Shown: positions 34,638 through 43,173 of the stretch, one piece after another
Numbering within the stretch: position 1 is the first letter of the stretch
Layout: every line of letters begins with the position of its first letter
From: Ferruginibacter sp.
GTDB lineage: Bacteria; Bacteroidota; Bacteroidia; Chitinophagales; Chitinophagaceae
NCBI GenBank assembly: GCA_013141115.1
Contig: JABFRP010000004.1
Span: 186,001 to 250,000 of the forward strand
Length of the DNA: 64,000 nt
Direction: 5' to 3'
Notes under the pieces: model-generated
The model's database searches: none
What the model was told of the DNA's origin: nothing
The model's input: the letters and a program-made list of their open reading frames with translations, nothing else
Made by a program: the position numbers and the translations under genes

Positions 34638-36156
34638 GTGAAATCAACCTTTAACATAGCATGCCGTGGTTCCTGGCTTTCCTTAGCCCAGGCCGAGATC
34701 TTTAAAAAAAGGTGGCTGCTTTATATCCTGATATTATTATAAATACCACTATAATTGAAACTTCCGGCGATAAAGAACAAAGCATGCCGCTGCATCTGGT
34801 AGAAGGCAAAGATTTTTTTACCCGTGAAATACAGGATTATCTAAATAGTAACCAGGCCGATTTTGCTGTGCATAGTATGAAGGATGTAAGCAGTGTGGAT
34901 TTTTTTGCAGCAGGGCATTATGCTATTATCGACCGGGAAATGCTGCATGATGTGGCTATTTTTAATGAAAGGGTGATTGATAAAATTAAGAGAGGGGAGA
35001 AGATCATCATCGGCACATCATCGCCCAGGCGCAGCAATATGGCTACCGGCTTTTTGCAAAAAGCTTTGCCCAAGCTAAACGAACAATCTGTGGAAGTAGA
35101 AGCTCAATCTATAAGAGGCAATGTAGATACCCGCTTACAAAAATTACACGATGGCCTTTACGATGGAATAATTTTAGCTGCCGCCGGATTAAATCGCTTA
35201 TTGCAATACGAGCCGGCAAAAAAACAAGTAAGTAGCTTATTGAAAAATAAAAAATTAATGCTGTTGCCTTTGTTTGAATGTCCACCGGCAGCAGGGCAGG
35301 GCGCTATTGTAGCCGAAACTACAGATAGCAATACCGATGCTATTGAAATTTTAAATGCTATAAAAAATACGGCACTAACCAATGCCATTACCGAAGAAAG
35401 AAAGTATGCACAGCAATATGGCTATGGTTGCTCACAGCAGTTTGGTGTTTTTCATTTAGATACTGTAGCAACTTCATTTACCTATGCATCAGGTAAAGAT
35501 GGAGACATTAAGAGTTTTACAGAATGTAATTTTAAAACAGCATTAAATATTACAGGTAAACAATTATTTTCTTCTACAGATTATATGAAAGATTTCTTTA
35601 CCTATAATTTTTAGATATTGCAATAGATGAAACGACTAAAGTATTTTTCATCAGCAGTCATAAAGCCATTCATTCCGAAAAAATAAAAGATACTATTCAG
35701 CAAAAAAGCGTGTGGGCCGCAGGTACCAGAACCTGGTACGATTTAGCTAAAAAAGGCATTTGGGTAGAAGGTTGTGCCGATGGTTTGGGCTTTGATTTTT
35801 TGCAAACCATTTTTAAAAGCCCGTTGATAAATATTGCAGTAAATGATATTCAGATCATCACCAATAATTTAAGTAAAACACATTGGCTTCAGGATGGCAT
35901 TAATGCAGTAGGTACTTACGAATTGATAGGCAATTTATCTGCAGCAATAAAAATGGAAATAGCTAAAGCTGATATTATTTTCTGGACCAGTTACCAGCAA
36001 TATGAGTTGTGCAAAGCATTTATTAAAAATAGTGTACAGCATGTTTGCCCCGCTGGCAAAACGGCAAAACTATTATCAGCTCAGGGCTTGCAACCAATAA
36101 TCTTTCCAACAATAAAAGCATTTAATGATTGGAGGGCTAAGAATAAAGAAATTTGA
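34638..36156 (+). pseudogene. hemC: hemC-like hydroxymethylbilane synthase with HemD-like C-terminal part, broken by two frameshifts
   Basis: Three consecutive frames together encode one porphobilinogen deaminase-like protein. Part 1 (GTG 34638 on) reads IACRGSWLSLAQAE; part 2 (34712-35614) holds AVHSMKD, VEVEAQSIRGNVDTRL, CPPAAGQGA and the dipyrromethane-cofactor Cys in YGYGCSQQFG; part 3 (from 35611, ending 36156) has a uroporphyrinogen-III-synthase-like pattern AAGTRTWYDLAKKGIWVEGCADGLG. Each junction needs one extra base, at an A7 run (34704-34710) and a T5 run (35608-35612). Either the gene is decayed or the sequence lost a base in two homopolymers. Haem synthesis would use this gene. 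Confidence 0.75.
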
Positions 36157-36222
36157 TTTTTTAGAAGAGGCTAAATTATACAGCCTTCCACACTCACGAT
36201 TCACAACTCACGATTCACGACA

Positions 36223-36537
36223 CTAATTTAATTGCAGTGCCGGTAGCCTGTACGTTTGCCCATCATAAACAAACAGTTCATCAATTTCTACCGTCCAGTA
36301 TTTATATAAGGGAGATTTTTTTAGCATTTTTTCCACTTCTTTTTTTGTGGCTGCATTAACTATCATCCAGCTTCGCTGTGTTTCCATACTTACCGAATAA
36401 TAATCGATCACGCTTTTTTCAATTAGCGAATTGATGTACACCCGGTGCGGCGGTACAAAGCTCATAAACTCATCATTCATTTCAAAATGAATAGTTACCT
36501 GGTACTTATTTAATTCTTTTTCGTTTAAATAGTCCAT
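36223..36537 (-). CDS. YciI/muconolactone-isomerase-like small protein
   Basis: A 104-residue protein with an alternating strand-helix layout: YQVTIHFEMNDEFMSFVPPHRVYINSLIEKSVIDYYSVS then RSWMIVNAATKKEVEKMLKKSPLYKYWTVEIDEL, which resembles dimeric alpha+beta barrel YciI-type proteins. Function unknown. Its start overlaps the 3' end of mtaB by 13 bp, so the two are co-transcribed. Confidence 0.65.
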   Translation of the reverse strand: MDYLNEKELNKYQVTIHFEMNDEFMSFVPPHRVYINSLIEKSVIDYYSVSMETQRSWMIVNAATKKEVEKMLKKSPLYKYWTVEIDELFVYDGQTYRLPALQLN

Positions 36538-37835
36538 GTGGTGATATTATTAACCCATTCTTTATTAAACGGGGCGGTTATTTTAATATAGTTATCAGTA
36601 AAGCCTTCCATCATGTTATTCTTATCCTGCTTTTCAAACAACACCTTCCTGGTTTCGCCAATATGCTGCTGTGTAAAATATTGTAGCTTTTGGTAACTCA
36701 AATTACGCAATTGTTTATTTCTTTCGTTACGTGTGGCAATGGGCACTACAGGTTTTAATGTTAATGCATGTGTATTATCTCTTTCAGAATAAGTGAATAC
36801 GTGTAAATAACTAATATCAAGGCTGTGCAAAAAATCAAAAGTCTCTCTAAAATCTTCATCAGTTTCACCCGGAAAACCAACGATCACATCTACACCAATA
36901 CAGCAATGCGGCATCAGTGTTTTAATCAATCCCACTCTTTCGGCATACAGTTCCCGTTTGTACCTTCTGCGCATGGCCCCCAAAATTTTATTGCTGCCAC
37001 TTTGCAAAGGAATATGAAAGTGCGGCATAAATCTTTTGCTGTTGCTTACAAATTCGATGATCTCGTTGGTAAGCAAATTGGGTTCAATAGAAGAGATCCG
37101 GTAACGTTCGATGCCTTCAATATTATCCAGCTCTTTAATTAACGAAAAGAAATTTTCTTTATTATCAACATCACCCTTCAAGCTTTTCGCATTAACCTTC
37201 TCCAATTCTCCCTTCAAGGGGCTGGGGGGAGTAAAATCTCCCAAATTCACGCCAGTTAAAACGATCTCTTTTATTCCGCTTGCTGCCAGTTCGTTTACAT
37301 TCGCCACCACATTTGCAATGCTATCACTCCTGCTTTTACCCCTTGCCATGGGAATAGTACAGAAAGAACAGTTGTAATCGCAGCCATCCTGTACTTTTAA
37401 AAAAGTACGGGTGCGGTCGTTTTTAGAAAAGGAAGCGGTGAACGTATTTACATCTTCAATATCGCAACTGCAAATTTTAGTAGCATCTCCTTTACTAATT
37501 GCGGCAAGGTGATGGCTGATATTAAATTTTTCGGCAGCGCCTAATACTAAATCTACACCTGGTATAGCAGCAATTTCTTTTGGTTTTAATTGTGCGTAGC
37601 AACCCGTTATTACCACCATGGCTTCGGGGGCTTTGCGTTGTATGCGGCGCACCAGCATGCGGCATTCTTTATCGGCATTATCGGTAACGCTGCAGGTATT
37701 TATTACATATACATCGGCTACTTCGTCAAATTCTTTTTTTATAAAGCCATCATTCTCCAGCATCCTTCCCATAGAAGAGGTTTCGGAAAAGTTAAGCTTG
37801 CAGCCCAAAGTGTGTAATGCAACAGATTTACTCAT
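36525..37835 (-). CDS. mtaB: tRNA t6A37 methylthiotransferase MtaB
   Basis: A 436-residue radical-SAM methylthiotransferase that converts t6A37 to ms2t6A in tRNA. The N-terminal UPF0004 domain shows HTLGCKLNFSE, INTCSVTDNAD and ITGCYAQLKP; the radical SAM motif is CDYNCSFCTIPMARG. I start at the ATG 37835 rather than the upstream ATG 37901, because MSKSVALHTLGCK matches the family's N-terminus. An in-frame, GC-rich repeat (37206-37235) encodes TPPSPLKGE in a loop after LTGVNLGDF, with further low-complexity residues to about residue 240. Confidence 0.93.
   Translation of the reverse strand: MSKSVALHTLGCKLNFSETSSMGRMLENDGFIKKEFDEVADVYVINTCSVTDNADKECRMLVRRIQRKAPEAMVVITGCYAQLKPKEIAAIPGVDLVLGAAEKFNISHHLAAISKGDATKICSCDIEDVNTFTASFSKNDRTRTFLKVQDGCDYNCSFCTIPMARGKSRSDSIANVVANVNELAASGIKEIVLTGVNLGDFTPPSPLKGELEKVNAKSLKGDVDNKENFFSLIKELDNIEGIERYRISSIEPNLLTNEIIEFVSNSKRFMPHFHIPLQSGSNKILGAMRRRYKRELYAERVGLIKTLMPHCCIGVDVIVGFPGETDEDFRETFDFLHSLDISYLHVFTYSERDNTHALTLKPVVPIATRNERNKQLRNLSYQKLQYFTQQHIGETRKVLFEKQDKNNMMEGFTDNYIKITAPFNKEWVNNITTWTI
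37206..37235. repeat. GC-rich repeat inside mtaB
   Basis: Lies in frame in mtaB. Read on the + strand it begins TTCTCCCTTCAAGGGG and ends GGGGGGAGTAAA, closely matching 47249-47277 inside the carbamoyltransferase gene. Confidence 0.6.
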
Positions 37836-37946
37836 GAGGCGCAAAGATAATAAAAGCCCTTCTTTAAATCTTTCCGCAAAACGGAGACTTTTTAACAGCA
37901 AGCGTAAACCAACTACTTTTACTTTACTTTAGCACTTTATTTTATC

Positions 37947-38387
37947 ATGCTTAAAAAATATTTTCCATATATAGTTTTAATAGCAGCCGCAATGCTGTTG
38001 TGGTATGTTAAAACACACCAGCGGGGTAATTTACCTGATAAACCCAATACCGGCCGGCAGAAAAACATTCCTGTTCCGGCAATAACCACAGCTGAAAAGG
38101 AGAATGAACCGTTCGACCGGCATGTAAGCCAACTTATTTATACCAAACATGCCCGCTGCCGTATGGAGTGCCGGCATATTGACGAAAGTGAAGTGAAAGA
38201 AATACTGGATAATGGTACAGTAAACTATAATAAAATTGAAGAAGGTGATAAAGGCAAAAGTTATCCTTTAGAAGGGGTTACACATGATAAGCAACATGTT
38301 CGTATTGTGTTTGCCCCTAAAAAAGAAAACCTGGTGGTGGTAACCGTTATTGATCTGGATAAAGATTGGTACTGCAATTGTAAATAA
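37947..38387 (+). CDS. DUF4258-domain protein with membrane anchor
   Basis: A 146-residue protein with an N-terminal membrane helix (about residues 5-21), a proline-rich linker and a DUF4258 domain (about 60-146) with YTKHARCRMECRHIDESEVKEIL and VRIVFAPKKENLVVVTVIDLD. DUF4258 proteins resemble RelE/BrnT-like folds, but this membrane-tethered type is not known to be a toxin, and there is no antitoxin gene beside it. Confidence 0.75.
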   Translation: MLKKYFPYIVLIAAAMLLWYVKTHQRGNLPDKPNTGRQKNIPVPAITTAEKENEPFDRHVSQLIYTKHARCRMECRHIDESEVKEILDNGTVNYNKIEEGDKGKSYPLEGVTHDKQHVRIVFAPKKENLVVVTVIDLDKDWYCNCK

Positions 38388-38414
38388 GTTTTTTAGAATT
38401 GCACGAATTAAAGG

Positions 38415-38469
38415 CACTAATTACACGAATTAATGCTTTAATTTTAATAAAGAATTCGTGTAATTAGTG
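38415..38469. repeat. Perfect 17-bp inverted repeat
   Basis: Arms CACTAATTACACGAATT (38415-38431) and its exact complement (38453-38469) with a 21-nt spacer. Motifs AATTCGTGTAATTAG recur in pieces at about 45380-45410 and 54710-54740, so this is part of a dispersed AT-rich family. It may act as a transcription terminator or a mobile hairpin. Confidence 0.6.
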
Positions 38470-38497
38470 TAATTCGAAAAATTAGCGGTATAACAAA

Positions 38498-39994
38498 ATG
38501 AAAATAAAATCTTTTCTGGCAAAACCTTTTGCCTCATACATACATAAGCAAATTAAAAAGGGAATGGAGAATGCTGTGGAAGACCAGCAATCCATTTTTC
38601 ATCATTTAATAAAAGAAGCTGCAAAAACTGATTTTGGAAAAGAGCATGGTTTTGCCGACATAAAAACCTACGAAGATTTTGTAAAGCAAGTACCGGTAAG
38701 AGATTACGAAGCTTTTAAAATATACATAGAAAGAATTAAAGAAGGAAAGCACAATGTATTGTGGAAAGGGCAACCCATTTATTTTGCTAAAACAAGTGGT
38801 ACCACCAGCGGCGTAAAATATATTCCTATTACAAAAGATTCTATACCCAACCATATTAACACCGCACGCAATGCGTTACTGAGTTATATGGCCGAAACTG
38901 GCAATACTAAATTTGCCGATGGTAAATTGATTTTTTTAAGTGGTTCTCCCGAACTGGAAAGAGTGGGCGGCATACCCACCGGAAGATTAAGTGGTATTGT
39001 AAATCATCATGTGCCCAAATATTTACGGGCCAATCAAATGCCATCTTACCCTACCAATTGTATTGAAGAGTGGGAAGAAAAATTAGATAAGATTGTAGAA
39101 GAAACGATCAATCAAAACATGAGTTTGATCAGCGGTATACCACCGTGGATGCAAATGTATTTTGATCGCTTAACTGAAAAGAGCGGCAAAAAGATCGGGG
39201 AACTATTTCCTGATTTTAGTGTGATGGTACAAGGCGGCGTAAACTTTGAACCTTACAAAGCCAAACTGTTTGAAAGCATTGGTAAAAAAATTGATTGTAT
39301 AGAATTGTTTCCGGCAAGCGAAGGTTTTTTTGCTTTCCAGGATAGTCAAAATGCAGAAGGGTTACTGCTGAATACCAACAGTGGGATATTTTTTGAGTTT
39401 GTGCCTGCGGCAGAAATATTTAATACCAACCCAACAAGGCTGAGTTTAAAGGATGTAAAAGTAGGAGAGAATTATGCATTGATCATTAATAATAATGCTG
39501 GTTTGTGGGGTTATAATATTGGTGATACGGTAAAGTTTGTTTCTACCAATCCTTACCGCATTATTGTAAGCGGCCGCACCAAACATTTTATCAGCGCCTT
39601 TGGCGAACATGTGATTGGCGAAGAAGTGGAAGCCGCTTTATTAAAAGCTGCCGAAGAAGAAAATATACAGGTAAGAGAATTTACTGTGGCACCAATGATT
39701 GCTCAGGATGCAGGAAAAAGTTACCACGAATGGTTTATTGAATTTGAGAACACACCAGAAGATATGGGCCGCTTTGCTAAAAGGATAGATGATAACCTGC
39801 GTGCTAAAAATGTTTATTACGATGACTTAATTGCGGGTAACATTTTACAGCAACTAAAAATATCTGCCATTAATAAAAATGGTTTTATCGATTACATGAA
39901 AAGCATTGGCAAACTGGGTGGACAAAATAAAATGCCGAGGTTGAGTAATGACAGGAAGATTGCGGAAGAATTAGAACCTTATGTAGCCAATTAA
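38498..39994 (+). CDS. GH3-family acyl-adenylate/amido-synthetase-like protein
   Basis: A 498-residue protein of the GH3 auxin-responsive promoter family. Motifs: AKTSGTTSGVKYIPIT (ATP-binding P-loop-like signature, about residues 98-113), ELFPASEGFFAFQ and YNIGDTVKFVSTNPYRIIVSGRTKHFISAFGEHV. Plant GH3 enzymes link amino acids to acyl hormones through adenylation; bacterial substrates are unknown. A monocistronic gene by its spacing. Confidence 0.88.
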   Translation: MKIKSFLAKPFASYIHKQIKKGMENAVEDQQSIFHHLIKEAAKTDFGKEHGFADIKTYEDFVKQVPVRDYEAFKIYIERIKEGKHNVLWKGQPIYFAKTSGTTSGVKYIPITKDSIPNHINTARNALLSYMAETGNTKFADGKLIFLSGSPELERVGGIPTGRLSGIVNHHVPKYLRANQMPSYPTNCIEEWEEKLDKIVEETINQNMSLISGIPPWMQMYFDRLTEKSGKKIGELFPDFSVMVQGGVNFEPYKAKLFESIGKKIDCIELFPASEGFFAFQDSQNAEGLLLNTNSGIFFEFVPAAEIFNTNPTRLSLKDVKVGENYALIINNNAGLWGYNIGDTVKFVSTNPYRIIVSGRTKHFISAFGEHVIGEEVEAALLKAAEEENIQVREFTVAPMIAQDAGKSYHEWFIEFENTPEDMGRFAKRIDDNLRAKNVYYDDLIAGNILQQLKISAINKNGFIDYMKSIGKLGGQNKMPRLSNDRKIAEELEPYVAN

Positions 39995-40009
39995 ATTGCC
40001 GCCAATTTT

Positions 40010-40690
40010 ATGAAAGTATCCATAACTATTGGGATGTTATTTTTTGCAACAGTTTTGTACGGCCAACAATGCCAATGTGAGACAGATACTCAATTGAAAG
40101 AAATAATTTCTTGCGAAACAATTCATTTTAATAATCACTCAAAACTATATCGCCAATTTAATTGCGATTCATCATGGTTAACATTTGAAAGCAGTGTAGG
40201 GATAAAAAGAACACTTTATTCACTGGAAGCTGCCTTAATGAACTATACAGAAAGGCTGGGATACCAGTATGCTACAGAATATAAGTGGTCATTCCTGATA
40301 CAGAATAATCTTATTTCCGGATGTTGTACACCGCCAGAATATATTTTATTCAATAAAATTAATGGTGCAAGTATTAAAAAATTAGGGAGATTAATATTTT
40401 ATAGCGAAAAAAGTCGGTATCCAATAGTGGTTTTTATTAATGAAAAAACATTGAATTCCTTAAAATTTTATAATATTGATACAAAAAAATCATTTGCTAT
40501 TTATCTTCCTTCAGGCAAAATAAAAAATACTTTAAGAAACGGAAGCCAAATCCACCCAGAATATTTATTTGATGAGCCAGCCATCATCGGGACTGTTTTT
40601 TCTGTATCCTTTAAGTATCAAAATTCTGGTAAAACTGACAAGTGGTATGAAAATATAATATCCGTAGATCTAAAAAAATACGGCTACTAA
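40010..40690 (+). CDS. Hypothetical secreted protein
   Basis: A 226-residue protein with a signal peptide (to LYGQ) followed by a Cys-rich start (QQCQCETD). It has alternating hydrophobic strands and aromatic residues but no motif that I recognise. AT-rich relative to neighbours. It is followed by a hairpin shared with the convergent oxidoreductase gene. Confidence 0.6.
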   Translation: MKVSITIGMLFFATVLYGQQCQCETDTQLKEIISCETIHFNNHSKLYRQFNCDSSWLTFESSVGIKRTLYSLEAALMNYTERLGYQYATEYKWSFLIQNNLISGCCTPPEYILFNKINGASIKKLGRLIFYSEKSRYPIVVFINEKTLNSLKFYNIDTKKSFAIYLPSGKIKNTLRNGSQIHPEYLFDEPAIIGTVFSVSFKYQNSGKTDKWYENIISVDLKKYGY

Positions 40691-40711
40691 TTTTTTATAC
40701 ATTAGTAGCCG
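40681..40711. terminator. Hairpin between convergent genes
   Basis: An 11-bp perfect stem CGGCTACTAAT/ATTAGTAGCCG with a 9-nt T-rich loop. It overlaps the final codons of the upstream hypothetical gene and probably serves both strands. Confidence 0.6.
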
Positions 40712-40735
40712 AGGTGATAATAAGTTTCAAGAAAT

Positions 40736-42097
40736 TTACACTTTCTGCACTCCCGGCTTAATCGTTGTCAAATCTCCAATCTTCACCGGCTTACCACTAT
40801 CACAACTATTTCTTGCTGCAATACCAATTAAGCACGATAATGCACCATCTCTTACGCCAGCCGATTGACGCAATGCATCTCCTGTTCCGGGTATGAATAT
40901 TTTATCTTTTAAGAGTTTATCGCCGCCGCCATGTCCACCCTGCGGAATAGGCACTTTTATTAACTCTGGTTTGCCAAAGTTTTTGGTTAGCATCAGCTCG
41001 TCATAACCTTTCTTTACATCGCCTGCAGGCGGATTACTTTCCTGTATCCAGGCTTCTAAACGGCCTTCGGTACCATTAAAAGCTATGCGGTAACCTTCAT
41101 AAGGCGAGTAAGCCGTAAGCGAATAACTTACCTGCACACCATTGGCATATTTTATAGAGGCAGCCATCTTATCAAAAATATCAATGTCTTCTCTCCACAC
41201 ACAACCATCTCTTAAATAGCCATCGTACTGCTGATTATCTGCATACAATTCCATCAGTCGTTTTTGTTTGGTCATATCCCAGTAAAATTTGCATTTGTCT
41301 TTATACTCACAGGTTCTGCAACTCACACCACGAAAGCTATTGTTTTTTCCATAATGCTCCAATGCGCCGTAAGCAAATACTTCAGTTGGGTCGCTATCAA
41401 TCCACCAGTTTAATAAATCAAAATGATGTGTTGCTTTGTGTACCCAAAGGCTGCCACCATTTTCCCGAAGGCGGTGCCATCTTCTAAAATAATCTGCACC
41501 ATGATGCACATCTAAGTACCAATGAAAATCAACAGAAGTAATTTTTCCTATAGCGCCGCTGCGTAACAGTTCATACATTTTTGCACGGTGAGGAGAGTAG
41601 CGGTAATTAAATGTAACGGTAACTTTTTTGCCGGTCTTTTTTTCGGCATCAATAATTTGCTGGCATTTTGTTTCATCGGTGGTCATTGGTTTTTCCGAAA
41701 TAATATCGGCGCCCATTTCCATACCTTTTACAATAAACTCGTTGTGGGTGGCATCTACTGTTGTTACGATGAGTACATCAGGTTTAACTGCCTTCATCAT
41801 TTCTTCAAAATTGGTAAAGCTGGGGCAGCTAACACCCATCATTTTTTTTGCGGTTTCCACACGGCCTTTATTTTTATCGCAGAGGCCAACAAATTCTACA
41901 TAGTCGGCATATTCTGCCAATATATCTTTGCCCCACATGCCGGTGCCACGGTGGCCGGTGCCAACCATGGCGTAACGTTTTTTGGGGCCTTTAAAAAGAG
42001 AAGTAGTTTCTCCCAAGGCTTCATTCATAAGCATACTGCCTGCTAAAACAGTAGCGGTTGATGTAATAAATTTTCTACGGCTGAAATTGTTTTCCAT
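40736..42097 (-). CDS. Gfo/Idh/MocA-family oxidoreductase with Tat-like signal
   Basis: A 453-residue NAD(P)-dependent dehydrogenase. The N-terminus has a twin-arginine-like signal (SRRKFITSTATVLAG). The Rossmann motif is VGTGHRGTGMWG, followed by EFVGLCDKN and the EKPMTTDE motif with catalytic Lys. A Cys cluster CRTCEYKDKC (about residues 261-270) is unusual for the general family but seen in Bacteroidota members. Such exported enzymes act on sugars or inositols, or as GH109-type glycosidases; which applies cannot be told. Confidence 0.85.
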   Translation of the reverse strand: MENNFSRRKFITSTATVLAGSMLMNEALGETTSLFKGPKKRYAMVGTGHRGTGMWGKDILAEYADYVEFVGLCDKNKGRVETAKKMMGVSCPSFTNFEEMMKAVKPDVLIVTTVDATHNEFIVKGMEMGADIISEKPMTTDETKCQQIIDAEKKTGKKVTVTFNYRYSPHRAKMYELLRSGAIGKITSVDFHWYLDVHHGADYFRRWHRLRENGGSLWVHKATHHFDLLNWWIDSDPTEVFAYGALEHYGKNNSFRGVSCRTCEYKDKCKFYWDMTKQKRLMELYADNQQYDGYLRDGCVWREDIDIFDKMAASIKYANGVQVSYSLTAYSPYEGYRIAFNGTEGRLEAWIQESNPPAGDVKKGYDELMLTKNFGKPELIKVPIPQGGHGGGDKLLKDKIFIPGTGDALRQSAGVRDGALSCLIGIAARNSCDSGKPVKIGDLTTIKPGVQKV

Positions 42098-42216
42098 AAT
42101 GCAAGCGTTTGATGATTTGATTGATTAAATTTTAGTATAGCAGTTTGGTTACTAAAGATATTCTAAACTATTTTAAACTTTAGTGATTTTTTACAACTTT
42201 TATTTAAATAAACCTA

Positions 42217-42224
42217 TACCTTTG
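42217..42224 (+). promoter_or_regulatory. -7 element of the arginine operon
   Basis: TACCTTTG, an exact TAnnTTTG match followed by GC, about 55 bp before the leader ORF. No clear -33 element is seen. Confidence 0.6.
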
Positions 42225-42278
42225 CGGCAAGTTTATATTTAATACAAAGTGAACAACACACAACCTCATATTACTTCG

Positions 42279-42359
42279 ATGAAAAATTACCCGGTAAGGG
42301 TGATGTTTTCTATTGAAGCTGTTATTGAATCACTCCCGCGACCCCGACGTGGTTGCTGA
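42279..42359 (+). CDS. Candidate arginine-operon leader peptide
   Basis: A 26-residue ORF: ATG at 42279, TGA at 42357. It ends LPRPRRGC, with CGA, CGA and CGT arginine codons within the last seven sense codons and one more Arg (AGG) at position 7. It is the only short ORF between the promoter and the first arginine gene. Ribosome stalling at these codons when charged tRNA-Arg is scarce would alter folding just downstream. Short ORFs of this kind are often missed by gene finders. Confidence 0.7.
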   Translation: MKNYPVRVMFSIEAVIESLPRPRRGC

Positions 42360-42391
42360 TAGGACGAGCAAGTAAAACCTGCCCCTGTCAG
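42353..42391 (+). promoter_or_regulatory. Mutually exclusive hairpins after the leader ORF
   Basis: Hairpin A: TTGCT (42353-42357) with AGCAA (42367-42371). Hairpin B: CTGATAGG (42356-42363) with CCTGTCAG (42384-42391), one G-U pair. They share bases 42356-42363 region, and the stalled ribosome's footprint would cover A. No classic T-run terminator follows, so the control mode (Rho, pausing or translation of the next gene) is open. Confidence 0.45.
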
Positions 42392-42450
42392 TGAAAAAAT
42401 CTCCGAAAGTTTTCTAAAAATATTTTTAATCTTACTTCAATTTAAACAAA

Positions 42451-43152
42451 TTGGAAAATAGTAACATTATTATCAGGGTAGCATCCGCATCCGACATACA
42501 ATACGCAACCACCATCACCGATGAAATGGCCTCTTCTGCAAAGGCAAGAGGCACCGGCATTGCAAAACGTTCTCCCGAGTACATCGAACAAAAAATTAAC
42601 GAAGGCAAAGCTGTTATTGCTGTTACAAAAGAAGGTAACTGGGTAGGCTTTTGTTATATAGAAGTTTGGAAAGGTGAGTATGTTGCCAATAGCGGTTTAA
42701 TTGTGGCGCCCGAATACCGCAAGAGCGGTATTGCCAAACAAATTAAAAAAAGAGTATTCGATCTTAGCAGGGAAAAATATCCGGATGCAAAAATATTTGG
42801 ATTAACTACAGGCCTTGCCGTAATGAAAATAAATTCGGAGCTGGGTTACGAACCGGTTACTTACAGCGAACTTACAGATGATGAAGAATTTTGGGCCGGC
42901 TGTAAAAGCTGTGTTAACTACGATATTTTAATGAGCAAGGAAAGAAAGAATTGTATGTGTACCGCCATGCTGTACGATCCAACAGATCATTACGAACCTG
43001 CAGAGACCAAGCAGTTTTTTGAGGAGAATAAAAATATATTTGAACGTATGATCCGTTTTAAACAATGGAAATTATTGAAACCATTTTTTGAAAAGCAGCA
43101 TTCAGGTGGAGGTTCGGTAAAATCTTTATTAAGACATTTTTTACATTTTTAG
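42451..43152 (+). CDS. GNAT-family acetyltransferase, probable first enzyme of arginine synthesis
   Basis: A 233-residue GNAT protein starting at TTG 42451. The acyl-CoA-binding region is NSGLIVAPEYRKSGIAKQIKKRVF (about residues 90-113). Its place as first gene of an arginine operon that has no argA or argJ suggests it acylates glutamate (N-acetyl- or N-succinylglutamate synthase). A cysteine group near the end (CKSCVNYD, CMCTAM) is notable. Role is inferred from position. Confidence 0.8.
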   Translation: MENSNIIIRVASASDIQYATTITDEMASSAKARGTGIAKRSPEYIEQKINEGKAVIAVTKEGNWVGFCYIEVWKGEYVANSGLIVAPEYRKSGIAKQIKKRVFDLSREKYPDAKIFGLTTGLAVMKINSELGYEPVTYSELTDDEEFWAGCKSCVNYDILMSKERKNCMCTAMLYDPTDHYEPAETKQFFEENKNIFERMIRFKQWKLLKPFFEKQHSGGGSVKSLLRHFLHF

Positions 43153-43173
43153 CATTCTTATAATTAATCAATA

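Noticed and set aside
34704-35612. Programmed -1 ribosomal frameshifting in the hemC-like gene
   Set aside because: Neither run forms a full slippery heptamer with a downstream structure that I can see, and two such events in one gene would be exceptional.
35710-36156. The 35710-36156 reading frame as an independent gene
   Set aside because: It continues the protein of the frame before it after a one-base shift and has no convincing start codon of its own; treated as part of the hemC-like gene.
37947-38387. DUF4258 protein as a toxin of a toxin-antitoxin pair
   Set aside because: It has a membrane anchor and no neighbouring antitoxin gene.
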